Source of the DNA: Sporolactobacillus kofuensis
GTDB taxonomy: Bacteria > Bacillota > Bacilli > Bacillales > Sporolactobacillaceae
Assembly (NCBI RefSeq): GCF_042660205.1
Contig: NZ_JBHSTQ010000003.1
Coordinates: 62,001-126,000, forward strand
Reading direction: 5' to 3'
DNA length: 64,000 bases
Part shown: piece after piece, positions 36,510-45,876 of the stretch
How positions within the stretch are numbered: position 1 is the stretch's first letter
How the letters are laid out: each line of letters begins with the position of its first letter
Made by a program: the position numbers and the translations under genes
Notes under the pieces: generated by a model
Database searches by the model: none
What the model saw: only the letters and a program-made list of their open reading frames with translations
What the model was told of the DNA's origin: nothing

Positions 36510-37751
36510 ATGGACAGTCGAGCACGCGATGATGAACAGATAATACGGAACATGGTTGATCTGCCTGCTGTGAAGGCTGCGTTACACTTTCTTGTTGCTG
36601 ATCATGAGCCCACCACCTCTGAACAAATTGAGCTTACATCCATTCCTGCACCGCCTTTTCAAGAAACAGCAAAAGGTCTATGGATGACCAACCGATTCCA
36701 GACACTTGGATTAAAAGATGTACATACAGATGCAGAAGGAAATGTTATTGGCTTCCTGCCCGGTGCTGTGGATGAAAAGAAAATTGTTATTTCCGCACAT
36801 TTGGATACCGTTTTTCCAGAGGGAACAGTGATTACTCCCGTGATTAAGCAAGGAATTATCTATGCACCGGGTATTTCAGATGACGGGAGAGGGCTTGCTG
36901 TACTGCTCACGCTCATTCGTGCGCTTCATGCTTCAAAGATCAAACCAAAGCATACGTTGATGTTTGTGGCCACAGTGGGTGAAGAAGGCTTAGGTGATCT
37001 GCGCGGCGTCAAGGCGCTTTTCAAAACGCACACGGATATTGGTGCTTTCCTATCTGTCGAGCCGGGACTACCCGGACAGATCACCGCTACAGCAGTTGGC
37101 AGTCACCGTTACAAGGTTACTTTCAAAGGACCGGGAGGACATAGCTTTGGAAATTTCGGTTTGCCGAGTGCCGTTCATGCACTTGGCCGCGCCATCACAG
37201 CAATCAGCGACCTGAGCGTACCGGCTGATCCGGTGACCACTTTTACTGTTGGAACAATCCGCGGGGGCACGTCAATTAATTCGATTGCTCAACATGCGCA
37301 GATGGGACTGGACATGCGTTCTATATCGCAAGAGGCACTCCTCGATCTTGAAGAAAGGGCGCTTAAATGTATTCATCAAGCGGTCAAGGCGGAAAATGAT
37401 CGGTGGGGTAAAGGAACGCTGATTCAGGCTGAAGTCACACAAGTCGGCGATCGCCCGGCCGGTGATCAGAATCACGACGCACCTGCGGTCAGCATCGCTT
37501 TTGCAGTCGCTCGTTCCTTTGGCCTGAAACCTGTTCTGATACCGATGAGTACTGATGCCAATGTTGCCATCAGCTTAGGGATTCCGGCACTGACATTGAG
37601 TGGCGGAGGACAAAGCGGCGGTGAACATACCCTCGAAGAATACTATAATCCTGAAGGCGCCCATTTAGGTGCTCAGACAGTCTTGTTGATTGCCCTTGCT
37701 TTTTCCGGAATCGACAAAGAACTCCCCTCGGCTATACTGATGTCGGAGTAA
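36510..37751 (+). CDS. M20 peptidase, peptidase-T-like
   Basis: A 413-residue M20 metallopeptidase. ISAHLDTVFPEGT and ISDDGRGLAVLLTL give metal ligands, VGEEGLGDLRGVK the catalytic/metal glutamates, and GGEHTLEEYY the C-terminal histidine. The internal dimerisation domain has GPGGHSFGNFG. The plan fits PepT-like tripeptidases or the related tripeptidase-like YqjE. Transcribed away from the dpp operon; GGAGG seven to eight nt before the ATG. Likely acts on peptides brought in by that transporter. Confidence 0.87.
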   Translation: MDSRARDDEQIIRNMVDLPAVKAALHFLVADHEPTTSEQIELTSIPAPPFQETAKGLWMTNRFQTLGLKDVHTDAEGNVIGFLPGAVDEKKIVISAHLDTVFPEGTVITPVIKQGIIYAPGISDDGRGLAVLLTLIRALHASKIKPKHTLMFVATVGEEGLGDLRGVKALFKTHTDIGAFLSVEPGLPGQITATAVGSHRYKVTFKGPGGHSFGNFGLPSAVHALGRAITAISDLSVPADPVTTFTVGTIRGGTSINSIAQHAQMGLDMRSISQEALLDLEERALKCIHQAVKAENDRWGKGTLIQAEVTQVGDRPAGDQNHDAPAVSIAFAVARSFGLKPVLIPMSTDANVAISLGIPALTLSGGGQSGGEHTLEEYYNPEGAHLGAQTVLLIALAFSGIDKELPSAILMSE

Positions 37752-37849
37752 GATTTATTAATTAAATGATCTATGACATGATCGCTATAAAATAACCAAT
37801 TGATTATGCTAGTTTTTTTAACAAACCATTTCTGCAAGGAGCGTGCCCA

Positions 37850-39007
37850 TTGACTACTTTTTTAGATGATCCCTTATTTGAAGAAAAATTGATTGCGTGC
37901 CGTCGCCAATTGCATCAGTATCCTGAACTCGCATACGGAGAAAAGGAAACAACCAAAGCGATAAAAAACTGGCTCTCCGATGCGGGCGTTGATATGCTCC
38001 CCTTACCCTTAGAGACCGGCGTATTGGCAGTCATTCGTGGAGCCAATCCAGGCCCTGTGATCTGCCTCCGGACGGACATTGACGCTTTACCTATTCAGGA
38101 AGCGACCGGATTGGCATTTGCTTCCAAAATTCCCGGCAAAATGCACGCGTGTGGCCATGATTTCCATACAGCTTCCATTCTTGGAGCGACCTTGTTACTC
38201 AATGAAAGGAAAGAAGAACTTGAAGGCACTGTTAAAATCATCTTCCAACCTGCTGAAGAGAGTGGCAGTGGTGCGCTGAAAGTTATTGAATCCGGCGTTC
38301 TTGACGACGTTCAAGCTATTTTCGGCATGCATGACATGCCAAATCTCCCAACTGGAACAATTGGCATCAAGTCCGGTCCGCTCATGGCAGCGGTCGATAC
38401 ATTCACTATTGATATCGAAGGCATTGGGACGCATGCTGCCGCACCTGAAACAGGGATTGACTCCATTGTTGTGGCTTCACACATTATTACTGCACTGCAA
38501 TCCATTGTCAGCCGAAATATTTCCCCTTTGGACAGTGCCGTCATCAGTGTAACCCGTCTTGAATCTGGAAATACATGGAACGTACTTCCTCAAACCGCAC
38601 AAATGGAGGGCACGGTACGTACCTTTCGCGAAAAAGTGCGTGACCGGATTCCAGAACAAATGAAACGGATCGTAGAAGGTGTTGCAGCAGGGTTCGGCGC
38701 AAAAGGTAGTCTTCATTATACAAAGCTCGGACCGGCATTGATGAATGATGCAAAACTAACGGACTGGGCCGTGAGCAGCGCCAAATCTTCCGGACTGCAA
38801 GTGATTACCCCCACTCCGTCTTTTGCAGGCGAAGATTTTGCTGAGTACAATCGTAAAATCCCCGGTGCCTTCTTCTTTATGGGGGTTTCCGGAAACTCTG
38901 ATCTTCACCATCCGGACCTAATTATTGATGAAAAAGCCATTCTTCCAAGTGCAAAATTCTTTGCCAATCTTGCTGTTGATATGCTGAAAAAAGTAAAAGA
39001 TCTTTGA
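37850..39007 (+). CDS. M20 amidohydrolase (second N-acyl-amino-acid hydrolase type)
   Basis: A 385-residue relative of the gene at 34868: RRQLHQYPELAYGEKET, RTDIDALPIQE, MHACGHDFHTASILG, FQPAEESGSGA, GIGTHAAAPE and AGEDFAEYN. TTG start behind AAGGAG. Third family variant in this cluster outside the operon. The members with this short plan include AmhX/YtnL-type amidohydrolases. It ends 118 nt before a strong terminator shared with the convergent regulator gene. Confidence 0.88.
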   Translation: MTTFLDDPLFEEKLIACRRQLHQYPELAYGEKETTKAIKNWLSDAGVDMLPLPLETGVLAVIRGANPGPVICLRTDIDALPIQEATGLAFASKIPGKMHACGHDFHTASILGATLLLNERKEELEGTVKIIFQPAEESGSGALKVIESGVLDDVQAIFGMHDMPNLPTGTIGIKSGPLMAAVDTFTIDIEGIGTHAAAPETGIDSIVVASHIITALQSIVSRNISPLDSAVISVTRLESGNTWNVLPQTAQMEGTVRTFREKVRDRIPEQMKRIVEGVAAGFGAKGSLHYTKLGPALMNDAKLTDWAVSSAKSSGLQVITPTPSFAGEDFAEYNRKIPGAFFFMGVSGNSDLHHPDLIIDEKAILPSAKFFANLAVDMLKKVKDL

Positions 39008-39125
39008 GCGAAAATCAAACGAATAAACGTATTTTCATACTTTTAGACGTAAACAGAGCATTTTATTTTTTCATTCAAGCGTTGTTCCGCTCCTAAGCGA
39101 ATCATGACTGTTTCTTTTCTTTTGA

Positions 39126-39170
39126 AAAAAACTCCTGAAGGATCACACTCGCCATCCTTCAGGAGTTTTT
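39126..39170. terminator. Bidirectional terminator
   Basis: Long perfect arms AAAAACTCCTGAAGGA and TCCTTCAGGAGTTTTT with a 12-nt loop between the M20 gene and the converging regulator gene. Confidence 0.93.
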
Positions 39171-39199
39171 GCCATGAATAGAGACATATGTCATTGCCT

Positions 39200-39916
39200 T
39201 TACACATTACCGTGCACTTTTTTTACTTTGCTCAAGTAGCGATAAATTGATGCCTCAGAAGTGCATAATTCTTCCGCTACGATACTCACAATTCCTTTGA
39301 GTAGAAAGATTCCATTTTCATTTAACTTTTCAATGATTTCTAATTTCTCTTCCTGTGACATCCGTTCGGGTGGGATATTCACACCACCTACAATTTCTTT
39401 AATGCTTGCTTTTGCCAAGTCCTCGATGGAAGGGCTTAGATGTTCGACGGTCACTTCCGTTTTCTTTTCTACAGGTTTCTGTACACCAATAAATTTACTT
39501 AAGTAGTCAATAACATTTTCCATTTTTCGATAATCAACATTAATACAGAGCATGCCGATAATTTCACCGTCATGGTCCCGAATAAAGAACGTTGACGAAC
39601 GTAGAACCGTCCCATCCTTGGCTACTCCTTCATAGTTGGTGATAAACGGTTTGTTCCCCGCCTTTCCTTCCTTTAACATCTTCAAGATCAAGTTCGTAAC
39701 CGGGGCTCCAATCTCTCGCCCGCTTAAATTCGTTTCACTAATCGCTACAACTGAATTCTCAAGGTCGGTGACGTCATGAAGAATAATTTCAACATCGTCG
39801 CCGAGCACTTCTCCAAGAAAAGTGACAAAATCTTTGAACCTTTCTAATTTCGCGTTAATAAAACCACCGCCCCACCATTTCAAATCATTTGGAAGCCGGA
39901 TCGCTTTTTGTGGCAA
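39200..39916 (-). CDS. DauR/YheO-type transcription regulator (PAS-like + HTH_22)
   Basis: About 238 residues. The N-terminal YheO-like PAS domain (about 25-140) reads LGEVLGDDVEIILHDVTDLENSVVAI and GKPFITNYEGVAKDGTVLRSSTFFIRD; the C-terminal helix-turn-helix is LLKGIVSIVAEELCTSEASIYRYLSKVK. DauR, a member, represses D-arginine catabolism; others control amino-acid and peptide genes. The start is TTG at 39916 and may be further in, since relatives begin near KLERFKDFVTFLG. Sited at the end of the peptide island, it is the prime candidate for its regulator. Confidence 0.85.
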   Translation of the reverse strand: MPQKAIRLPNDLKWWGGGFINAKLERFKDFVTFLGEVLGDDVEIILHDVTDLENSVVAISETNLSGREIGAPVTNLILKMLKEGKAGNKPFITNYEGVAKDGTVLRSSTFFIRDHDGEIIGMLCINVDYRKMENVIDYLSKFIGVQKPVEKKTEVTVEHLSPSIEDLAKASIKEIVGGVNIPPERMSQEEKLEIIEKLNENGIFLLKGIVSIVAEELCTSEASIYRYLSKVKKVHGNV

Positions 39917-40010
39917 TCGAAGCCTTCACTGCTGCACATGAGCCGTATCCTATTTCACGCGCCTTTTTTACTAGAAAAAAAATTATCACAATAATAAATA
40001 AGTTATTTCC

Positions 40011-40039
40011 ATTTTCCAATATTCACCCAAAATTGTCAA
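40011..40039 (-). promoter_or_regulatory. Candidate promoter of the DauR-type gene
   Basis: On the minus strand a perfect TTGACA (40034-40039), 17-nt spacer and GAAAAT (40011-40016, four of six matches), about 95 nt before the gene. The remaining bases of this ~175-nt gap hold no gene. Confidence 0.4.
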
Positions 40040-40090
40040 TGAATCAAGTATTCTAGTAAAAGTGATGGTCTATTCGCCTCTTTTTTCAGA

Positions 40091-40136
40091 AAAAAAAATA
40101 AGGCGTTCGAAATCCTCAATCATTCCGATACGCCAC
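40091..40136 (-). terminator. Likely terminator of the two-component operon
   Basis: Minus-strand arms GGCGT and ACGCC with a long loop, followed by a T-rich run. It lies about 40 nt past the sensor kinase stop codon. Short stem, so moderate support. Confidence 0.5.
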
Positions 40137-40176
40137 TATTTTTAATTAAATGAAAGAATGATGGTCCTCAAGCCTC

Positions 40177-41568
40177 TTACTTTAATGAATTCGCTGTTCT
40201 CGACTTTAATCGGACAATAAATGCACTGCCGGTCGGTTCAACATCTTCAACCCAAATCGATCCCTCATCGAGCTCAACCAATTCTTTGACAATTGCGAGT
40301 CCAAGTCCGGAACCGCCATTTTCACTCGTTCTGGATTTATCGAGCCGATAGAAACGTGTAAAGATTTTCTCTTTCTCGTCATCCGGAATCGACGAGCCCG
40401 AATTCTGGACAATGATATAGGAATAATGCTCGTCTCGATTAATAATGAGTTTAATCCATCCGTCCTCCGGAGTATATTTGCGTGCATTGCCCAGTAAAGA
40501 AACCATAACCTGGTGGACATAATCCTCATTGGCTAGGGCGTAGGTCGCATCCGTAATCTCAGTAGAAAAGTGTTGCTTGACATCTGTTGCGTAATCCAAA
40601 ACGACATTCTTTGCGATCATTGATAAATTAACATTTTCCAGTTCTTTTGATCTGCGATCTAATCGAGCAATCATCAGAAGCTGGTTTATCAAGCGTTGCA
40701 TACGTTTAGATTCTTCATCAACGAAATGCATTGATTTCTGAACGAGCTCCGGATGATCGTTGCCATGCCGCTTAATGAGTTCGACATGACCGCGTATCGC
40801 CGAAAGTGGTGTTCTCAATTCATGGGAGGCATCGGACACAAAATGCAGTTCCCGCTCAATCTGCTGATCAAGTTGACCCATCAACTGATTGAATGCCAGA
40901 GCAAGTTCATGGACTTCCTTAGGGCTTTCCGGCACAGGCACACGCTGCTTGAGATCATTGGTTTCCGTAACTTGATTGATCATACTCGTGACTTCCATCA
41001 GCGGTCTGCTCAATTTTTTCGACAGCTGATAGATTGCCAAAGCGCCAAATACAGTACCCAATAAGATACAAACCAAAAGGACTTTGATCATGAGACTAAT
41101 GAATTTGTGAATACTGATCATCCGGACATACAAATCAAAGGTGTATCCGTTATATAAGAAATGGTGATGATAGATCGGCACAAGTTTCTTTTTAAAGGCA
41201 ATGGATGAAAAAAGTGAGAGCTTGAATTTATACATATTATTGTCCGTAATGCTCTCGCTGCCCTTGGAATAAATCGTTTTGTGCTGCGGGGTTTCAATAT
41301 GCACGTAAAAATCCGGATGTTGAGAATAAAAAATATTCTCAAGTGAATCGGTCCAATCCGGATTCTTTTCCTTTGACTCTTTATGAAGTTGCTTTTCTAC
41401 ATAATTAATTTCATGCTCGGTACTCTTGTAGAGTTGATAGCTGATGCTTGTAACGGCAGCAAGGCCAATGAATACTACCGTGAGAAGAAGAATTAAGATA
41501 TACCAGAAGCTCATTCGGAAGAGTGTTGTCTTCCTATTTTTGTTAAAAGCGGTACGCCAATTTTTCAT
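40177..41568 (-). CDS. Sensor histidine kinase
   Basis: A 463-residue membrane kinase: helix at 21-41, extracellular sensor region 42-157, second helix at 158-180, HAMP (181-233), HisKA with SHELRTP and phospho-accepting His249, N box LLGNARKYTP, and G box GGSGLGLAIVKELVE. This is the ArlS/YkoH-like group of OmpR-partner kinases. It overlaps the response regulator by four bases (41565-41568). The signal is unknown; neighbouring genes point to the envelope. Confidence 0.93.
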   Translation of the reverse strand: MKNWRTAFNKNRKTTLFRMSFWYILILLLTVVFIGLAAVTSISYQLYKSTEHEINYVEKQLHKESKEKNPDWTDSLENIFYSQHPDFYVHIETPQHKTIYSKGSESITDNNMYKFKLSLFSSIAFKKKLVPIYHHHFLYNGYTFDLYVRMISIHKFISLMIKVLLVCILLGTVFGALAIYQLSKKLSRPLMEVTSMINQVTETNDLKQRVPVPESPKEVHELALAFNQLMGQLDQQIERELHFVSDASHELRTPLSAIRGHVELIKRHGNDHPELVQKSMHFVDEESKRMQRLINQLLMIARLDRRSKELENVNLSMIAKNVVLDYATDVKQHFSTEITDATYALANEDYVHQVMVSLLGNARKYTPEDGWIKLIINRDEHYSYIIVQNSGSSIPDDEKEKIFTRFYRLDKSRTSENGGSGLGLAIVKELVELDEGSIWVEDVEPTGSAFIVRLKSRTANSLK

Positions 41569-42263
41569 TCTTCAATCCTCAAAGCATAGCCAATACCGCG
41601 CACTGTGTGAATCAGACTTGAGGTTTGATTTTTGTCAATCTTATTCCGTAGATAGCGGATATAGACGTCAACAATATTGGTTTGCCCCATATAGTCAAAT
41701 CCCCACACTTTGGAAAGTAATTCTTCTCGGGTCAATACCTTCCCCTCATTCTTCATCAACGTGGCAAGAAGATCAAATTCTCTCTGAGTTAAATTGAAGG
41801 TTTCTCCATCTCGTGCAGCCGTCCGTTTTTCGATATCGAGCCGCAGGTCGCCCACTTGATAAACATGATTCATTGGCGCCGCTGCGTAACTATCCTTGCG
41901 CCGGATTGCAACACGAACCCTAGCGAGCAGTTCCTCAATTTCAAAAGGCTTCGTGATGTAATCATCCGCTCCACCGTCAAGTCCCGCTACCTTATCCCCA
42001 ATATAATCCCGAGCGGTCATAATAATAATCGGTACGAGACTCCGCTTACGAATGCGCCGGCACACTTCAAGTCCATTAAGTTTCGGCAGCATCCAGTCGA
42101 GCAAAATCAAGTCCCATTTTGACTCATCCTGAAGAAAAAGATTCAGGGCCTGTTCCCCATCATAAGCCTCTTCAACCTGATAATTTTCGAAGCCTAACTC
42201 CGTTGAAACAAAGGAAGCCACACTTTTCTCATCTTCAACAAGTAATATATTCGCCTTTTTCAT
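41565..42263 (-). CDS. OmpR-family response regulator
   Basis: A 232-residue regulator: receiver domain with acidic pocket ED (10-11), phosphorylated Asp56 in LILLDWMLP, Thr in IIMTA and Lys in YITKPF, then an OmpR-type winged-helix domain (about 130-232) with LTQREFDLLATLMKN and VDVYIRYLRNKID. First gene of the operon. The upstream promoter (42317-42345) and ATGAGA direct repeats 11 bp apart suggest self-regulation. Confidence 0.95.
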   Translation of the reverse strand: MKKANILLVEDEKSVASFVSTELGFENYQVEEAYDGEQALNLFLQDESKWDLILLDWMLPKLNGLEVCRRIRKRSLVPIIIMTARDYIGDKVAGLDGGADDYITKPFEIEELLARVRVAIRRKDSYAAAPMNHVYQVGDLRLDIEKRTAARDGETFNLTQREFDLLATLMKNEGKVLTREELLSKVWGFDYMGQTNIVDVYIRYLRNKIDKNQTSSLIHTVRGIGYALRIEE

Positions 42264-42316
42264 AAGTAAAGTCCATCTCTTCCACTAATATTTCCCGATT
42301 TTCAGAACTCTCCATT

Positions 42317-42345
42317 ATTATACAAGTTCAATGAAACGCTGTCAG
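42317..42345 (-). promoter_or_regulatory. Promoter of the two-component operon
   Basis: Minus-strand CTGACA (42340-42345), 17-nt spacer and TATAAT (42317-42322), about 55 nt before the response-regulator ATG. Confidence 0.65.
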
Positions 42346-42354
42346 GAACGTGAC

Positions 42355-42381
42355 ATGAGAATTTAATGAGAAAAATCTCAT
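42355..42381. promoter_or_regulatory. Candidate OmpR-family binding site
   Basis: ATGAGA occurs at 42355 and 42366, exactly 11 bp (one helical turn) apart, the second copy also forming an inverted repeat ATGAGA-AAAA-TCTCAT (42366-42381). It lies about 10 bp upstream of the -35 box of the two-component operon and 111 bp before the divergent glycosyltransferase, so it could control both. Nearby GTTAC-CAC-GTAAC (42402-42414) is a further palindrome. Confidence 0.5.
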
Positions 42382-42491
42382 GATATTTTCATACTGCGTT
42401 AGTTACCACGTAACAATTCAAGTTTAAGATGGGCAGTGTTAAGAAGTTGAACGTGTTTTGAAATAAGTAAGTCCTTAGGAGGAAAAAATAG

Positions 42492-43475
42492 ATGAACGAA
42501 CAGATTCTAACCATTGTCGTCCCTTGCTATAACGAAGAAGCGGTTCTTAAAGAAACAGTGACTCGATTACGCGGCGTGTTAATGCACGCCTGCCGGGAAC
42601 AGCTAATTGCTAAAGGCAGCACGCTATTGCTCGTTGACGATGGCAGCAGTGACCACACTTGGGAAATTATTGAACATTATATAGAAGAATATAAAGAAGT
42701 CACCGGATTGAAACTCAGCCGAAATTTTGGGCACCAGAACGCTTTGATCGCCGGAATGGAGACGGCGCGCCCTTATTCTGATTGTGTGATCACTATTGAC
42801 GCCGATTTGCAAGACGACGTCAATGCAATTAAACAATTTCTAATCAAATACAATGAGGGCTTTGATATCGTCTATGGGGTTCGCGACAAACGAGAAACAG
42901 ATACATTTTTCAAAAGAAACACCGCGCGTATGTTTTATGGACTGATGGGTCATCTTGGGGTCAAGACAGTGCCTAACCATGCAGACTTCCGATTACTGAG
43001 TCGTCGCGTACTCGATGAACTCATCAAATACCAGGAGGAAAATATCTTTTTACGTGGCATGATCCCGCTGCTTGGCTTTAAAAGTACGAAAGTGTACTAC
43101 AATCGAGCAGAACGTTTTGCCGGTGAGTCAAAATACCCTCTTAAGAAAATGTTGAATTTCGCTGTTGATGGAATTACTTCATTTTCGATCGCACCGATCC
43201 GGATCGTCACCTATTTGGGGGCATCGATCGTCGGCATTGGTTTTCTGATTGGTGTGTACGCATTGATTCAACATTTTCTTGGTCATGTCGTTACCGGATG
43301 GACATCCATGATCCTCTCAATTTGGTTGCTCGGCGGTATACAGCTTACAGCGATCGGTGTCATTGGTGAATATATTGGGAAGATCTTTAAAGAAACCAAA
43401 CACCGCCCACGCTACATCATTGAAAAGCAATTAGTAGCATCAAAAAACAACCGTTTTGAGAAACAAGCGCTCTAA
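42492..43475 (+). CDS. GT2 polyprenyl-phosphate glycosyltransferase (GtrB/CsbB/YkoT-like)
   Basis: A 327-residue membrane enzyme that moves a sugar from a nucleotide donor onto undecaprenyl phosphate. The GT-A domain has IVVPCYNEEAVLKETV, LLVDDGSSDHTWEI, the metal-binding DADLQDD and HADFRLLSRRV; two membrane helices at about 230-255 and 270-290 close the chain. TAGGAGG before the ATG. Directly followed by a large multi-helix glycosyltransferase gene, the usual partner that uses the lipid-linked sugar outside the membrane. Confidence 0.9.
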   Translation: MNEQILTIVVPCYNEEAVLKETVTRLRGVLMHACREQLIAKGSTLLLVDDGSSDHTWEIIEHYIEEYKEVTGLKLSRNFGHQNALIAGMETARPYSDCVITIDADLQDDVNAIKQFLIKYNEGFDIVYGVRDKRETDTFFKRNTARMFYGLMGHLGVKTVPNHADFRLLSRRVLDELIKYQEENIFLRGMIPLLGFKSTKVYYNRAERFAGESKYPLKKMLNFAVDGITSFSIAPIRIVTYLGASIVGIGFLIGVYALIQHFLGHVVTGWTSMILSIWLLGGIQLTAIGVIGEYIGKIFKETKHRPRYIIEKQLVASKNNRFEKQAL

Positions 43476-43535
43476 GAGAAATCTGAGCATTATTGTCGGA
43501 GTTATCGTGCTATCGATACCCCGTATGAATAGGAT

Positions 43536-45776
43536 GTGACTTCTATTTTAACAATGAAAAAAAGCCTGATTACTCTGTTTAGCATTGCATTTGTAGCATG
43601 CTTTCTCGCTGTACTCGTGATCAGTTTCCTGTATCCATTAATCTTTCATCATACCCAGGGTCTTATGACAACAGCACTTGCTCTTGCACTGTTTGCAATG
43701 ATTGTGCTCTTGTTTCTGATTTCCTGTTATCGATGGCTCGGAAGATTCTCCGACCATGTCATCAATAAACTTTCAACCGGCCTCTTTGCAATCATGCTAC
43801 TGATTGAGGGAACATTGATCACCGTCTTTAATTCGATCATTCCCCCGGCCATTGATGGCGGACATACCTACGCAGAAGCCTTATATCTTCTCGCGCATGG
43901 ACATGCATCCGACAGTATTTATTTTAAGGTGTATCCGAATAACATCCCGATCACCCTGTTGCGTTACGTTCTTTATCGTATTTTTGATCTCATGCATGTA
44001 ACGAATTATATGATCATTGATCGGAGTTTCTGTGCGCTGATCTTGTTCGTCGGCATTTTCCTATCATGGAAGCTTATACGCACGTTTTTTGATGCACGGA
44101 CAGCATGTCTATTTCTATTGATCGCGCTCACATGTCTGCCGTTATTCTTTTACACCATGTACTTTTACACAGATACTGCTGCCATTGCCTTTCCGGTTCT
44201 GCTGCTCTATCTTTGGGATCTGTACAGTCGTTCGATGAAAATTCGATACATTTTTTTGCTTGGGATTGCTCTAGGCATTGGCGATCTAATCCGGCCAAAT
44301 CTGATTTTATTTCTGCCGGCGCTCGTCATCTATATGTTCCTTGTTCTGAACTGGAAAAAGACATTGATCAACCTCGCCATTATTGGTATTTTGATCAGTT
44401 CGATTAGCTTAGCTTCCCAGGGTGTCGAACGTCATTTTGGCTATACCCAAGATCCTTCGTTGTCCATGCCCACACTTAACTGGATCATGCTCGGCGTCTC
44501 TCAAGACGGTGGCTACAATCGTCATGATTATGAGTTGACACGACAACAGCCGGACCAGGCAGCGAAAAAACACGCAGCAGCACTTCGGATCGAGCAACAA
44601 GTAAGTCACTATGGATGGCAAGGATTGGTTCGCCTTTGGGGGATAAAGACAGCGAGAACGTGGGGAACCGGTGCGCATGGCTATTATTGGTACACCCATT
44701 TGTCCAATCATCCTACCAAAGCGTACCAGTATCTCTTTAATCATAAAAATCAATTGACTCTTTTTATGATCCAAGTGTTTTATATCGTAAACATTTTACT
44801 CTTGATCCTTTCCGTACTGCGCTACTTCAGAACGAGAAAGGCAGATCTCAATCTTTTGATCCAAATTTGCCTGTTCGGGAATTTTATCTTCTATGTGTTC
44901 GTGTGGGAGGCAGAGCCGCGCTATAGCATGCTCTATACACCATTCATTCTGCTCGGCAGCATATTCGGATTTAGAGAGCTTGTCCACTTATTAAGTATGG
45001 AAAATGCGGAAAAGACACGTGTTCAGCGTGTGGGCAAAGGACTCCGGCTTGTACTCACAGGCAGCCTACTTGCCGCAGTCTTCCTTTGCGCTCAAGCAGG
45101 ATTCACCGCCTATACACAGGCCAAGTCGCCTCAACGAAGTTACATTGTTGATCAGCACTATAAAGTTGGCAAGAAAGGTGTCCTCGTTGATAACCGTCAT
45201 GCGATCGCTCAGACTTTTCGCGCCACCGGAGCATATAATCGCGTGGACATCGGTATTCGCACAGTAAAAGGCGCAGGGACCTATCACATTACCGTTGGCA
45301 ACCTGCATACAGGAAAGATCTTTTATTCAAAAGATGCTCTTATTTCTAAGTCGAAAAAGATGTTAACTTTAAAGATGAATCATAAGCCTTTGGTAAAAGG
45401 CGATGAAGAAATCATTACGATCTCTAAAGTAAGGGGCGACGCGCATTCCGCCATTACATTCAATATAAGCGGAAAAGGCTATGAGCAACGTGATCTTTAT
45501 TCTGAAGGTCGTCTCATACAAAAGGGTTTGAAGGACCAAAAGAAAGATCTCCAATTCATGGTTTATGAAACAAAAAATGGTCCTTATCTTAGCAGTTTTG
45601 CTTATCAGATGCTGTTCGTTCTTCCCGTTCTGATGCTGATCTGGTATGGTTACGTTTCACTCAGTATGGATCGTGCCGGAATCGATGTGAACCGTCGAAA
45701 ACAGCAGCAAGTGCAACAAGCATCCGATAAAACAGTCCAACGATCAAGTAATGAACAGATGCGGCGTAATAATTAA
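43536..45776 (+). CDS. Large GT-C-like (GT39/YkcB-type) membrane glycosyltransferase
   Basis: About 740 residues with roughly 11-12 helices in the first 500, and a soluble C-terminal part ending with one more helix (about 695-715) and a Gln/Arg/Ser-rich tail. The first external loop holds DGGHTYAEALYLLAHG, as in protein- and polymer-mannosyltransferase-like GT-C enzymes where an acidic residue is catalytic. It likely takes the sugar from the polyprenyl carrier made by the previous gene and adds it to a wall or lipoteichoic polymer. Start: GTG 43536 or ATG 43554; neither has an ideal ribosome site. Exact acceptor unknown. Confidence 0.75.
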   Translation: MTSILTMKKSLITLFSIAFVACFLAVLVISFLYPLIFHHTQGLMTTALALALFAMIVLLFLISCYRWLGRFSDHVINKLSTGLFAIMLLIEGTLITVFNSIIPPAIDGGHTYAEALYLLAHGHASDSIYFKVYPNNIPITLLRYVLYRIFDLMHVTNYMIIDRSFCALILFVGIFLSWKLIRTFFDARTACLFLLIALTCLPLFFYTMYFYTDTAAIAFPVLLLYLWDLYSRSMKIRYIFLLGIALGIGDLIRPNLILFLPALVIYMFLVLNWKKTLINLAIIGILISSISLASQGVERHFGYTQDPSLSMPTLNWIMLGVSQDGGYNRHDYELTRQQPDQAAKKHAAALRIEQQVSHYGWQGLVRLWGIKTARTWGTGAHGYYWYTHLSNHPTKAYQYLFNHKNQLTLFMIQVFYIVNILLLILSVLRYFRTRKADLNLLIQICLFGNFIFYVFVWEAEPRYSMLYTPFILLGSIFGFRELVHLLSMENAEKTRVQRVGKGLRLVLTGSLLAAVFLCAQAGFTAYTQAKSPQRSYIVDQHYKVGKKGVLVDNRHAIAQTFRATGAYNRVDIGIRTVKGAGTYHITVGNLHTGKIFYSKDALISKSKKMLTLKMNHKPLVKGDEEIITISKVRGDAHSAITFNISGKGYEQRDLYSEGRLIQKGLKDQKKDLQFMVYETKNGPYLSSFAYQMLFVLPVLMLIWYGYVSLSMDRAGIDVNRRKQQQVQQASDKTVQRSSNEQMRRNN

Positions 45777-45811
45777 TTAAAGCCGTAACAAAATAATTAG
45801 TAATCAAGAAA

Positions 45812-45850
45812 AAATCCCTGAGTTGATTTTCATCGTCAACTCAGGGATTT
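45812..45850. terminator. Bidirectional terminator
   Basis: Fifteen-base arms AAATCCCTGAGTTGA and TCAACTCAGGGATTT with a 9-nt loop, between the GT-C-like gene and the end of the convergent polyamine operon. Confidence 0.92.
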
Positions 45851-45876
45851 ATAGTTATACTCTTGTTGGATGACCA

